64,000 nt of DNA from Begonia masoniana (Eukaryota > Streptophyta > Magnoliopsida > Cucurbitales > Begoniaceae): contig CM039502.1 in assembly GCA_022432975.1 (NCBI GenBank), forward strand, positions 11,429,803 to 11,493,802, read 5' to 3'. The stretch's first letter is position 1. Each line of letters starts with the position of its first letter. A model generated the notes under the pieces. That model was not told where the DNA came from, ran no database searches, and saw only the letters and a program-made list of their open reading frames with translations. Both the position numbers and the translations under genes were made by a program. Of the stretch, positions 36,585 to 47,546 are shown piece after piece.

Positions 36585-37369
36585 ATTTAGCATAAAGTAG
36601 TATATAATGAATTTCTGTTGTACAAAATTTTTGATGAAAATAGAGCCGCTCATGGACCCTGAGCAGAACATGTCATAGGAAATAAAAAGAAAGCGACGTT
36701 CGGCGATCGCAAGCCACAAAATACTATGCTTAGATTTGGAGATTCGAAACCTAAAAACACGGCACATACAATCCATTTTCACAACATATAAATAAAAAAA
36801 AATTAAAAGATTGAATGTGCTCAATTTTAAATGTATTTACTCAAAGTAAATAATTAATATTAATATATTGTACATAAAATTAAATTTCTACCTCAAATAG
36901 ACTTACAGGTTAGAAATCGTTAGATGAGTTAAAAAGCAAATTGGATTGCAAAATTAAACGAAAAATATCATATATATCTTTTGAAAAATTAACATTACGC
37001 AATTGCAAGTGTCACAATTAAATAATAAAGGATAAGTAAAATGTCTATATCACGAAAATAAAATTATCGATCTTTCAAACTAAGTAAAACTAAACTAATT
37101 TATGAGAAAAAATTAGGTAAGCTAATTAATAAGAAATCAAAACAATAAAGCGAAGCACAAACAAACAGGATAAAAGAATCAAATGAGAGAAAATGACCTA
37201 TATTCGAACATCTTTTATGTGAATTTTTAATAGCAATATTGTGAAACATATAGCAACAAACAAGGTAGATGTTTCTAATGTGAACATGTAGTGTTGACTT
37301 TGCACAACATCTATACCAAGTTTTCTATTTAGATTTGTACTTCAATATGCTTGAGATATCGATAGAATT
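36585..37369. other. AT-rich spacer
   Basis: I see no gene or repeat that I recognise. Confidence 0.45.
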
Positions 37370-38240
37370 AGAAATGCAGTTAGAAATTGCTAGAAAACGT
37401 CGGATACAAATTCTGAACTTAGCGAGTAAATTAAGACTAACGGCCAAATTGACGAAATGAGAAAGTTCCATTCGCCAAAAACAAAAGTTAAAGGTGTAAT
37501 CTAATAAATTATGTAAACGTCACTTTAGCAAAGTTAAAATAAAAATGATTAGTTTTAAAGGTAAAACAACCCAGCGGAATCTGAGCCGGAGATCGCCAGT
37601 GCATTTATGTCCGACCAAGCAACTGAGGCACTCGCCACTCCAGAAATCGAATTTGGAAGGTTGACCTAATCGGTCTCTCCGTTTCTAAAAGCATAATAAA
37701 CGTAAAAACAGTGAAATACACATAATATTTCCACCCAAAAAAAACAAAACAATTGAGACCGACTAAGATCAAGAACAGCAGATTCAGCAATTACGATTAA
37801 ATGTGTAGCATTTTTGTCCCTTTTTTGCGGTATTTGCACCTGGAAGACAAGATCTGTACGGCTTGCCTCTCCCACAATTAACCGCCGGCCTTTCTTTGGT
37901 ACCTGTATAGCGGGTTGCTAAGCCTGAGACATCCAGTAGCATTCTGCTTATCTCGGAATCCATCATGAACTCCGACTGCCAATCATCGTCGGCGACGAGG
38001 TCGTTCTCGGGGTGGCCGGCACTGAACAACGATGGCGTCGTTTCGTTCCCGCTTTCGACGGCGGTGGCCCTGCAGACTCTGGGGGTGAGGAGAAAAAGGA
38101 CCGACATTGCTGCGATGGCCAATGGGAGGCTTTTGGTTGCAGTTACTTCCATGGTTGGATGATTTGGTGGATGTAAAACTTGGATCTAGAAGATATAAAT
38201 AATTAAGAACTGCAAGTGTTGGAGGGGTAGGAACGGCCAT
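37370..38240. repeat. Paralogous block around RALF gene B
   Basis: This block aligns with 9,560-10,480. About 90 bp near 37,490-37,575 are duplicated relative to the tightest alignment. Homology fades about 90 bp upstream of the RALF start codon. Confidence 0.8.
37784..38152 (-). CDS. RALF-like secreted peptide precursor, copy B
   Basis: A 122-aa paralogue of the peptide at 10,018-10,389, complete and without frame damage. It has the same start (MEVTATKSLPLAI), signal peptide and acidic propeptide with MDSEISRMLL. The four-cysteine C-terminus (NCGRGKPYRSC, then GQKCYTFNRNC) also ends on the last Cys. Cysteine spacing is 8, 12 and 6, as in copy A. Differences cluster between the propeptide and the first Cys (SGLATRYTGTKERPAV against SNFVIGSTGNKEKKAI) and in the loop after the second Cys, where basic residues replace prolines. 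Both copies keep open frames and all cysteines, so both may be functional. Confidence 0.8.
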   Translation of the reverse strand: MEVTATKSLPLAIAAMSVLFLLTPRVCRATAVESGNETTPSLFSAGHPENDLVADDDWQSEFMMDSEISRMLLDVSGLATRYTGTKERPAVNCGRGKPYRSCLPGANTAKKGQKCYTFNRNC

Positions 38241-38954
38241 TGAAATAATGGGAGGGAGAGAGAGAGAGAGAGAGGACGTACTACGTTGTCTGTAATGGAT
38301 GATATGGATAAGAAATGCATGACCACCATTGCAGAAAGACCAGAAAGAAAGTCTTCCTCTGTCGGTAACTTTTGCTGGAAATATTCCAATCTTCCAGAAA
38401 TTATTGCACATAATAAATTTAAATTAAATTAAATAAAATAAAGGAGCCTTTTTTTTTTTTTGCTTCTAAAAAAAATTATGCTCCCATTATTTTATTTTAA
38501 AAAAAAGTAATAAGGATAAAATCATAAAATACAAATTGAACCTTATCGCGGATTATAATTTCAACCTAATTTCACCTTAATTTTGAGATAATTACATTTA
38601 TTTTCATTTTTGGCGGAGCATAATATTCTGAGATTTTCTTAAATAATTTATACTTGTTGACGTATCAAACAGTAATTAGTGCAAAGAATAAGAGAGGAAA
38701 AATAGTATTATTCTAAAATTTCATGTTGGGCTTGATGACGAGTAAAATGAAAAGGAGGAAAAAAAAAAGAATTATTTATTTACTATTGTTCATTGTAAAG
38801 TAAAATATAATAATTGAGACATTAATTTAATCAAAATGTATAGTTTGAGGATTTTATTATATTGTATTGATCTTTAATAAGGTTGAAAATATAAATATTT
38901 GGTATATATATTGTCCAAAGCCCAATTGAACTTTATCTTTTAGATTCACGGAAG
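38241..38954. other. AT-rich spacer between RALF B and the TCP fragment
   Basis: I recognise no gene here. A (GA)n tract of about 20 bp lies at 38,253-38,275. An AT-rich run follows. Confidence 0.45.
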
Positions 38955-38957
38955 ATA

Positions 38958-39341
38958 ATGAATTCAAGCTCATTTGTTCATCAATTGGAGACCTCAGATC
39001 CTTCATCTTCTCATTTAGACAGCCATCTCTCAACTCAATCAGAACATCATCTTCATAACTTCAATTTCATGCAGTTGCCTCCCCCTTTTTCTCTCCCGAC
39101 AGGGTCTCAAATCTTCATATGCCCTTCGGGTTCGCAATGGTATTTTCCTTCACCGCCGTTCGAGAGTGATCCGAGACAAGCGAACCATTTACAGATGATG
39201 AGCTCAACTTCTCAAAGTCTCTTTACGAACTCTCTTACACCCTCTCCATACCCTATTAGACAATCTATCAGACCCTTCCCTTTCAGCATGGCTCCTAAGC
39301 TAATTACCTCTCCGGAGAACAGTGATGGTCGACAGAAATAA
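38958..39341 (+). pseudogene. 5'-truncated TCP gene copy (TCP domain lost)
   Basis: The 127-codon frame matches residues 209-335 of the TCP protein at 395-1402 almost throughout, for example [20 protein letters not shown], and shares its stop position. The basic helix-loop-helix TCP domain and everything 5' of it are missing. The ATG at its start is created by the junction sequence (ATGAATTCAAGC). No frameshift or stop has accumulated. Without the DNA-binding domain it cannot act as a TCP factor. I read it as a duplication fragment. Confidence 0.88.
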
Positions 39342-41141
39342 GAACCTGTAAAATTTATCCAAACTTATTGGAAAGTTCTTCCTCGTCCTTGCAAGAACTT
39401 ATTTGGCCTGTTTTGTTATCTTTGTGGGATTTGTTTTGGTTTGTTCACTTGATATAAGTCTTGTACTATGAGAAGGGCTGTAGCATAAGCTGATATTCTT
39501 CTCATTGTCTTAGTTTCCAATTCAAACACAGTGATTGTATCAATGTTTGTTTGTATACTGAAGGGCAAATAAATAGTTTATGGTGTTAGAGAGAGGTTTC
39601 TTCTCTTATTCTACCCTTTTTTATGTTGGATTTTCAGAGAGTAAAATGGAGTGTAGAACATGACATAGCATTAAACCTAGATATCATGTTTCAGTTTTAA
39701 TCGATGACATTCATGTATCTCTGTCTTTCTGCGTATTAACGATCAATGCTGAGAGAGAAAGCATTTTTTTAAAAGGTTTTGAGTAGAAGCTTGTATGATC
39801 TTCGCTTACATTTTCTTTCTTCTAGTTGATTGGTATATACACATGATCAAAGTTAAGTGAATCTGAAAGATAATGAATCATAAAATGTTGTAAATAAACT
39901 TAGTTCGAAAAATATACGTTTCAGTTCATGTCTTTTGGTTACGGTGTCTTTTAGTCAAAGTAGTGTATTTTCATGTAACTCATTAATGTGTATTTTCATG
40001 CACTTAGTTGATTAATATGTGTAAGTGCATGTACATGATTAGTATACATATTTGGTGGTTAATGCATTGTGTTATACATGTATCGAGAAACTTTATAAAT
40101 CATTTTAAGTCTTTGTTTAGAAAATGTTTTCGACGGAATCCTCCCAAGGGATACCAAAGTACCAAAAACATAAGAGCCACGTGAATTAAGAAGAGAAAAA
40201 AGTTAATAAGTTTTTCCTCGTATATGTTCCAACAAATTGGTATCAGAGTACGTTTCTCTTCATATTTTCTAAAAAATTGATATTAGAACACGTTCCGCTT
40301 GTTTTTCAACATAAAAAGTAATGTGAATTCCTACTTTAATTTGATACGTATAATTTATTTGTGGAGTCCCTTGGTATTTTCAATAAAATATCATTCGTAT
40401 TGCACTCTTTTAAACGATGTGCAATTGTGCACCCCCACTAGTATGATTTGAACCCTTATAATCAACATAATCATTGGTCGTATTTTCCTTCACATGACGG
40501 ACTACTGCAATTTACTGTGACTGCAGAAAATCTCCAACCGTTTTAATTTTCTTTGAAGTCCAAAGATTACGATTTACAAATATAAATTTAGGGCGTGAAG
40601 TGTTATAGACCTTGTTATAAAGTTGAGGTTGTATGAGGCATAGTTATAATTATATTAAACGTATTCGTGACTTTACAAGTTACCCATAATTTTTTGGTAT
40701 CTACAAGAAGCAAAAATATCTTTTATTTATTTATTCTCTATTTTTTTATGACAATTTTTTTGATTTTATTTTTCATTTTCCTACAAATTCTAGCGTTGGG
40801 TATACGATCATCACTGATAATTTAAGTTATCTTTTTATTAGTTATATTATATCAGTTATATTATTTTATTAGTGCCTAGGGATATTTTAGTCTATTTACT
40901 TTTCATTGTAAACCTAACTATATAAACCCTTTGTGTTTATTCTCATTGTAACTTTTTATTATCTAATTAGAAACCCTAGCCTCTTTTTCTCTATGTTATC
41001 ATGGTATCAGAGCCACCTCATAAATTTGTTTGATGTTTTGAGAGACTGTTAATTCAGTCCATAGTTATCGCGGATCGAATTGCGTTTCTCGGATTTGAAA
41101 AGAAAAAGATGAGAGAAGAGGCAAAATAAAAGGAATTTTCG

Positions 41142-41515
41142 GATTTTCGGAATTTTCAGGAGCAGCGAGACGATAATTGCGATTACTCATGTTTCCGCCA
41201 TTGGATCGTCTTGAAATTTTGATAGTTGGTTTACAGCATATAGAGGTACATTCTGAACGGTGGAGATCGTCGTTTGTGTTTTCCAAGGCTGTTCGATTAG
41301 GGAAAAACGGGACTGCAATTTGGGTTTAAGATTTTCGGATTTTTCAAGAGCAGTGAGATGCGAATTGCAATTTCTCACGTGTCAGCCGTTGGATCGTTTT
41401 GAAAATTTGACAGCTTGTTTACAACATATCGAGGTACATTCTGAACGGTGCAGATTGTCTTTTGTGTTTTCCAAGGCTGATCGGTTAGGGAAAAACGGGA
41501 CTGCAATTTGAGTTT
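41142..41515 (+). repeat. Tandem duplication of about 185 bp in the Copia leader
   Basis: Two diverged copies, about 41,142-41,326 and 41,327-41,515, each ending near GGGAAAAACGGGACTGCAAT. They lie between the primer site and the start of the polyprotein, where gag would be expected. Confidence 0.85.
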
Positions 41516-41579
41516 TGTTTTTGGGAATTTGATCTTTGTTTTGTTTTGTTTTTTTGGGAGAACGATTTGGTTTGTACTC

Positions 41580-44500
41580 ATGGCTAGTTGTAAGGATGAT
41601 TCCCTTCAGTCGATTAGTATTCAATTGGATCCATATATGTTTCAGCAGTTTCAGCAGTTCCTTACTTCACAGCCTCATGCCATGTCAGCCTCCTCTCCTA
41701 AAGGTTTGTCTTTGTCTGCTAATTCAGGTAAATCGTCTCCCTTATGGATCTTAGATTCAGGTGCTTCTCATCATATGTCTAATGATATTGATTCTTTTAC
41801 GTCTGTTACTTCTGCTCCCTCTTTGTCTGTCATGACCGCCGATGGTACTCCAATGCCATTGGTAGGAATTGGCTCTGTTCGCACATCTCATTTATCTCTA
41901 CCAAATGTATACCATATTCCTAGTCTAACCTTAAATCTTGCATCTGTTGGTCAATTGTGTGATTCTGGTCTCTCAGTTCTTTTTACTTCTACCAATTGTT
42001 GTATTCAGGACCCGCAATCTCAGAAGGTGATTGGGACAGGCCGTAGGGAAGGAGGACTCTATGTTTTGGATGATCTCAAAGTATCAGATGTTGCTGCCTC
42101 TAGTGTGGATTTGTCATCTTTTCGTTTGAGTCGTTCATCTTCTGATTTTTATCTTTGGCATTCTCGTTTGGGTCATGTTTCTGCGTCTCGTTTAAAATTT
42201 TTATTGTCTACAGGAGTTTTGGGTCATTTAGCCAGTCACGATATTTCTGATTGTCGTGGTTGTAAACTAGCTAAATTTTCAGCCTTGCCTTTTTATAAAA
42301 GTATTTCTTTTTCCACTGCGCCATTTGATCTTGTGCATTCTGATGTGTGGGGACCCTCTCCTGTATCCACCAAAGGAGGTTCCATATATTATGTTTCGTT
42401 CATTGATGATTTCACTCGTTATACTTGGGTTTATCTTATGAAACACAGGTCTGATTTCCTTACCATATTCAGTGACTTTAGAGCTCTTGTGAAAACCCAA
42501 CACTCTTCTGTCATTAAACGTTTTCGGTGTGATTTGGGGGGTGAATACACTTCTAACAATTTTTCTCAGTTACTTGCTTCTGATGGGACTATCCACCAAA
42601 CCTCGTGTACAGACACTCCTCAACAAAATGGTGTTGCTGAAAGGAAACATCGCCATCTTGTTGAAACAGCTCGTTCGTTCTTGTTGTCCGCCGAGGTTCC
42701 TAGTGAGTTTTGGGGGGAGGCAGTACTTACAGCTGCTCATGTGATTAACAGAATTCCAATATCTCATAATTCAGGTTTGTCCCCTTTTGAAAAGTTATAT
42801 GGTCATTCACCTGATTATTCCTCGTTGCGAGTTTTCGGTTGTACCTGCTTTGTTCTTCGACCACATGTTGAGCGTAATAAATTGTCTCCTCGGTCTGCCT
42901 TATGTGTCTTTTTAGGTTATGGTGTTGGTCAAAAGGGATATCGTTGTTTTGATCCAGTTAGTCAAAAATTGTATGTCTCGCGTCATGTTGTGTTTTTAGA
43001 GCATATTCCCTTCTTTTCTATTCCTGCTAGTTCTCATCACATGACACAGTCAGATTTAGTTCGTATTGATCCTTTCGATACCGATACCGACCTCGACGAA
43101 GTTCTATCTGATACTTTGGTTCACGAGGCATCCACCTCCCGTGCCCCTGCTCCTACGACCACCCAGTTGTCGGATGAGATTGCGGACGATCCTCCTCTGC
43201 GTCAGTCTACTCGTACTCGTAAGTCTACTAAACTCCCTGATTTTGAGTATTCTTCTTATTCTACTTCTTTTGCTTCCTTTGTTGCCTCTGTTCATCGTCT
43301 TTCTGAGCCTTTGTCCTATAGAGAGGCAATTCTTGATCCCCTTTGGCAGGTTGCTATGGCTGAGGAACTTACTGCTCTACACCAGACTCATACATGGGAT
43401 TTGGTTTCACTGCCGTTCGGAAAACATACCATTGGTTCTCGTTGGGTCTACAAGATTAAAACCAAATCCGATGGATCTATTGAACGATACAAGGCTCGGC
43501 TTGTTGCTAAAGGCTATTCCCAGGAGTATGGCATGGATTATGAAGAAACTTTTGCCCCTGTTGCAAAAATGACGACTGTTCGCACTCTGATTGCAGTTGC
43601 TTCTGTTTGCCGATGGAGAATATCTCAGATGGATGTCAAGAATGCCTTCTTGAATGGCGATCTTCATGAAGAAGTTTATATGACGCCTCCTCCCGGTGTA
43701 GCTCATCAGCCTGGTGAAGTTTGCAAGCTTCGCAAAGCTCTTTATGGTCTCAAACAAGCACCACGTGCCTGGTTTGAGAAGTTTTCTATAGTGATCACTT
43801 CGTTTGGCTTTCTTCCAAGTCACCATGATTCGGCGTTATTTGTCAAGCGTACAACGGCAGGTCATATTCTATTATCCTTGTATGTTGATGATATGATAAT
43901 TAGTGGTGATGATTATGATGGTATTGAGTCTTTGAAGTCTGAGTTGGCACGTTGCTTCGCTATGAAAGACTTGGGTATTCTACGTTATTTTTTGGGAATT
44001 GAGGTTGCCTATTCTCCAAAAGGCTATCTCTTATCTCAATCAAAGTATATAGCTGATTTGTTTGAGCGTGCTCGACTCACTGACAACAAGATTGTTGATA
44101 CTCCCCTTGAGACTAATGCTAGATACTCTCCATCGGATGGCACTCCTTTGACAGATTCCAGTCTCTATCGTACCATTGTAGGAAGTTTGGTTTATCTTAC
44201 TGTGACTCGCCCCGACATTGCGCATGCTGTTCATGTGGTTAGTCAGTTTGTCACTGCTCCTACTACAGTTCATTGGGCTGCCGTTCTTCGTATTCTCAGG
44301 TATCTTCGGGGCACTCAGTTTCATAGTCTCTTGTTCCCTTCTACGTCTTCGTTAGAGCTGCGTGCTTATTCTGATGCTGATTGGGCTGGTGATCCTACGG
44401 ATCGCAAATCGACCACTGGATTTTGTATTTTCCTCGGTGACTCGCTTATTTCGTGGAAGAGCAAGAAACAAGATGTCATTTCTCGCTCTTCTACAGAAGC

Positions 44501-44834
44501 AGAGTATCGTGCCATGGCCTCGACTACCTGTGAAATCGTTTCGTTACGCCGGTTGCTTGCTGATATGGGTATTTCTCTTTGTCACCCTACTCCGCTACAT
44601 TGTGATAATCAGAGTGCTATTCAGATTGCACGCAATCCAGTTTTTCATGAGCGAACCAAGCATATCGAGATTGATTGTCATGTCACTCGCCACCACCTAC
44701 AGATCGGCACCATCACATTGCCATTCGTTTCTTCTCATCTGCAAATTGCTGATATGTTTACAAAAGCACTTTCGGCTTCGCGCTTCCGTTTCTTGTCTGA
44801 CAAACTCTCAATGCTTATCGCTGTAGCATCGTGA
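41580..44834 (+). CDS. Copia polyprotein: protease, integrase, reverse transcriptase, RNase H
   Basis: A 1,084-aa polyprotein from the ATG at 41,580. The frame extends 5' to 41,508 without an ATG. The first 40 residues include FQQFLTSQPHAMSASS, which resembles the linker after the zinc knuckle of other Copia gags. The gag core and zinc knuckle are absent. The protease has LDSGASHHMS with the catalytic Asp at residue 59. The integrase has its H/C zinc region (WHSRLGH, then CRGCKLAK) and a catalytic triad D255, D318, E354 with canonical spacing. Reverse transcriptase has MDVKNAFLNGDL and YVDD at 768-771. RNase H includes YSDADWAGDP and STEAEYRAM. The end (HLQIADMFTKAL) is typical. There are no stops or frameshifts. 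Confidence 0.95.
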   Translation: MASCKDDSLQSISIQLDPYMFQQFQQFLTSQPHAMSASSPKGLSLSANSGKSSPLWILDSGASHHMSNDIDSFTSVTSAPSLSVMTADGTPMPLVGIGSVRTSHLSLPNVYHIPSLTLNLASVGQLCDSGLSVLFTSTNCCIQDPQSQKVIGTGRREGGLYVLDDLKVSDVAASSVDLSSFRLSRSSSDFYLWHSRLGHVSASRLKFLLSTGVLGHLASHDISDCRGCKLAKFSALPFYKSISFSTAPFDLVHSDVWGPSPVSTKGGSIYYVSFIDDFTRYTWVYLMKHRSDFLTIFSDFRALVKTQHSSVIKRFRCDLGGEYTSNNFSQLLASDGTIHQTSCTDTPQQNGVAERKHRHLVETARSFLLSAEVPSEFWGEAVLTAAHVINRIPISHNSGLSPFEKLYGHSPDYSSLRVFGCTCFVLRPHVERNKLSPRSALCVFLGYGVGQKGYRCFDPVSQKLYVSRHVVFLEHIPFFSIPASSHHMTQSDLVRIDPFDTDTDLDEVLSDTLVHEASTSRAPAPTTTQLSDEIADDPPLRQSTRTRKSTKLPDFEYSSYSTSFASFVASVHRLSEPLSYREAILDPLWQVAMAEELTALHQTHTWDLVSLPFGKHTIGSRWVYKIKTKSDGSIERYKARLVAKGYSQEYGMDYEETFAPVAKMTTVRTLIAVASVCRWRISQMDVKNAFLNGDLHEEVYMTPPPGVAHQPGEVCKLRKALYGLKQAPRAWFEKFSIVITSFGFLPSHHDSALFVKRTTAGHILLSLYVDDMIISGDDYDGIESLKSELARCFAMKDLGILRYFLGIEVAYSPKGYLLSQSKYIADLFERARLTDNKIVDTPLETNARYSPSDGTPLTDSSLYRTIVGSLVYLTVTRPDIAHAVHVVSQFVTAPTTVHWAAVLRILRYLRGTQFHSLLFPSTSSLELRAYSDADWAGDPTDRKSTTGFCIFLGDSLISWKSKKQDVISRSSTEAEYRAMASTTCEIVSLRRLLADMGISLCHPTPLHCDNQSAIQIARNPVFHERTKHIEIDCHVTRHHLQIGTITLPFVSSHLQIADMFTKALSASRFRFLSDKLSMLIAVAS

Positions 44835-45671
44835 GTTTGAGGGGGAATATTAGTTATATTATATCAGTTATATTATTTTATTAGTGCCTAGGGATATTTT
44901 AGTCTATTTACTTTTCATTGTAAACCTAACTATATAAACCCTTTGTGTTTATTCTCATTGTAACTTTTTATTATCTAATTAGAAACCCTAGCCTCTTTTT
45001 CTCTATGTTATCACTTTTTACACAAAACTAAACTAATTATACAAACAATCTGATTATCTTTCTTTGTCAATCAAACAAAGCAAGTCTAATTTACAGACTT
45101 TTTTTAATTGGCAGTACTCAGAGTTGGTTTGATAAACGTCTTTTTCATCGCGCCTCTGGCAAATATGAACAGGTTATACAAGCAAATTTCATTACACGAG
45201 ATCCAATAGGATAAAGGGTTGAGAAAAAACAAACATTTGCAGAGTGAGAGTTGAGTCAAAGAAGGCTTCGCAGCCTGATCTGGGTTGCAGTCTGGGAAGA
45301 TAAGAGTCTGAAAAAGAAGCAGAAGAAGATGGAAGGTGAAATTGGGAAAAACCAAGATAAAATAGGAGATTTGCAGGCTTTGGAAGATACTTTTCCTTTT
45401 TAAATTATTAAATTAAAATAATTACTATTTTTTTATTTTATTTGTCTCAATTTTCTTTTGTTAGCATCAAATATTACATGAGTAATTTATAATTTATCAA
45501 ATTTTTAAAGTCGAATATTAAGTGATGTTATAATTATCTTTTAATTTTTACTTCTACATTCTTTATACAAAATTTTTTCAAATAAAATAAAATATATATA
45601 CTAATTTTGCGTTAATTTATTGTTCATTTTTTAGTTAATGATAATTATAAATTGAATTACTTTACTAAGTG

Positions 45672-45895
45672 TAGAGATGTTAAACGAGCACGCCAGCTCG
45701 CTCGCTCGACTCGTTACTGTAGCGGGCCGAGCTTGGCTCGGCTCGCTACAGTAACGAGCGAGTTTGGCTCGAGTCACACAGGCGAGTCGAGCCGAGCTTG
45801 AACATCCCTGCTCGCGAGCCAGTGAATGACCGGGCTCGACGAGCCTGCTCGCGAGCCTGCTCGCGAGCTAGCTCATCAACGGAAGCCCAGCTCGG
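45672..45895. mobile_element. hAT-like terminal and subterminal repeats (GC-rich)
   Basis: A GC-rich patch made of GAGC/GCTC motifs in both orientations. It starts TAGAGATGTTAAACGAGC at 45,672. An inverted relative (GAGCTTGAACATCCCTG) ends at 45,809. Termini like TAGGGATGT-AAACGAGC are known from plant hAT elements and their small derivatives. No 8-bp target duplication is visible around 45,672-45,809. The rest of this sequence may continue at 56,821 beyond the Sirevirus-type element. Confidence 0.5.
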
Positions 45896-47481
45896 TGTTG
45901 ACTTATAGAGTATTTAAGTCATAATTTATTTTTGATTATGTATTTGTGTATTAAGTATACAATTTGATTATATGTATTTAAATAAGAATTATCAATACAA
46001 GTTTGGTTGACAATACCCTGAAAAAGGGTATTTTAGTTGTCTAATAAAATCGGTTTGAGTATACAGAGCGGAACAGAAAAACAGGGCTTAAAACGCGTGC
46101 TTCTACCGATGACTATACATAAAAAATGGAAGCCTCTGCCGATTGCTAAGCAGAAGAAGACGCCGTTTAGAAGTTATCATCTGCCGATAGCGTCTTTGAA
46201 GACATATGCCGATGACGTGTTAAGTCAGTACATGTTTTCTCTGCCGATAGCTGTTTCTGAAGACAGATACCGATGACGTGTCAAAGTTCTCATATGCTAC
46301 ATCTGCCGATGATCTTTGAAGACATATGCCGATGACGTGTCAAAGTACTTATTTGTTTCATCTGCCGAAGCGGTTTTGAAGATATCTGCCGATGACGTGT
46401 CAAGATGGATCTACCGATAGCATTTGACGCTACTCACACCGATGACGTTCAAGCTTGCTCATGCCGATCACTAGACGACAATTTTCATGATTTCATCTGC
46501 CGATGATTTTTAAAGAGACTTCTGCCGATGGCGCTTTTAAAGAAACATCTACCGATGGCTTTGAAGATTGTCTGTGCCGGTGAAATTGAAGGATACGTCT
46601 GCCGATGGAATTCAACGCCTACACCTGCCGATAGTTTTTAAGCTGCTCATGCCGATGGACTTCGATGCATCTGCCGACGGATTTTCACGTTGCGCCTGCC
46701 GATGAAGCTTCCAGACACTTATGCCGGTGACGTTTTGAAGCTTACTCATTCCGATGACGTGTCAAGTGTTTTGAAGCTACATCTTCCGGTAATCTTCCGC
46801 CAGAATTCAAAGTTAGCCGCGAAGCTACAGTGACGTCGTTTTCAGCATTAACTCCAGATCTTTAATGGCGACGACGAACAACATTTTCAGACGCAACGGA
46901 TAGCTGCTTCAGTACGGATACTTCCCAACGGTAACTTTTCTCCATTTTGAAGAAAGAAGCATTCAATTTTATGAAGCAAATTCATACAGAGAATATAAGC
47001 AGAAGAAAAGGCTCGAAGACTAACTTTTGCCAAATTTGAATTCTGAGCCCTAGCTGCGAAAGTTATTGCACACTCTGTATTCTTCTCTACATCTCTCAAT
47101 CATAACTTGAGATTCACTTTTGTGATATTGTAGTCTGAGATTTATATTTTACAAACTCAAATCTGTATAAGGCAGTGGATTGACGCCCGTGAAGTTCAAT
47201 CCAGAATTGTAAAGGCAGTTGATCGGAGCCCGGAATCCCGATCAGTTATTTCTCGTGAGGAGAAGGGTAAGGATCTTCAAGGGGTGAGCCTTGGAGCGTG
47301 GACGTAGGCAGTTTGGCCGAACCACGTAAAAAGTATTGGTGTTGAATCTCTCTTACTCTCTCTTTAATTTTGATATTACCTTATTTGCAATTAAATCAAT
47401 TAAGAGAGTAACACTAATTGAATATTAGATTAATTTTTAAAAGTCTAATTCACCCCCCTCTTAGACAATTCTGATCCTACA
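45896..47481 (+). repeat. 5' LTR of the Sirevirus-type element
   Basis: Its middle (about 46,130-46,800) is a degenerate array of CTGCCGATG and GATGACGTGTCAA motifs. The TATA-like box of the 3' LTR (TATATAA at 56,326) reads AATATAA here. The U5 side carries GTAAAGGCAGTTGAT, GTGGACGTAGG and CACCCCCCTCTTAGACAA. Confidence 0.93.
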
Positions 47482-47546
47482 ATTGGTATCAGAGCAAGGT
47501 ATTTATTGTCTAAGTTGTTTATCTAAGAGATATTGCTATATCTGAA

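Larger units (their letters stand above)
40831..45018 (+). mobile_element. Young Copia retrotransposon without gag, target duplication CTTTT
   Basis: The element is 40,836-45,013 (4,178 bp). It has 166-bp LTRs at 40,836-41,001 and 44,848-45,013 that look identical. CTTTT flanks it at 40,831-40,835 and 45,014-45,018. The primer site TGGTATCAGAGCC starts at 41,002 and a purine tract (GAGGGGGAA) precedes the 3' LTR. The paralogue shows the empty site at 4,122-4,126. A TATA box (TATATAAA) lies at 40,919-40,926 in the 5' LTR. Confidence 0.95.
38955..45671 (+). repeat. Paralogous segment, copy B
   Basis: This is the counterpart of 1,018-4,770. It starts abruptly within the TCP coding sequence (shared from AATTCAAGCTCATTT), lacks the equivalent of 2,440-3,660, and contains a 4.2-kb Copia element. 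Similarity ends at ACTAAGTGTA (45,664-45,673), where hAT-terminus-like sequence begins. Confidence 0.85.

Noticed and set aside
45672..45809. A complete small hAT derivative with its own target duplication
   Set aside because: The two ends are roughly inverted, but ACTAAGTG on the left and CTCGCGAG on the right do not match, so it is kept only as hAT-like repeat sequence.
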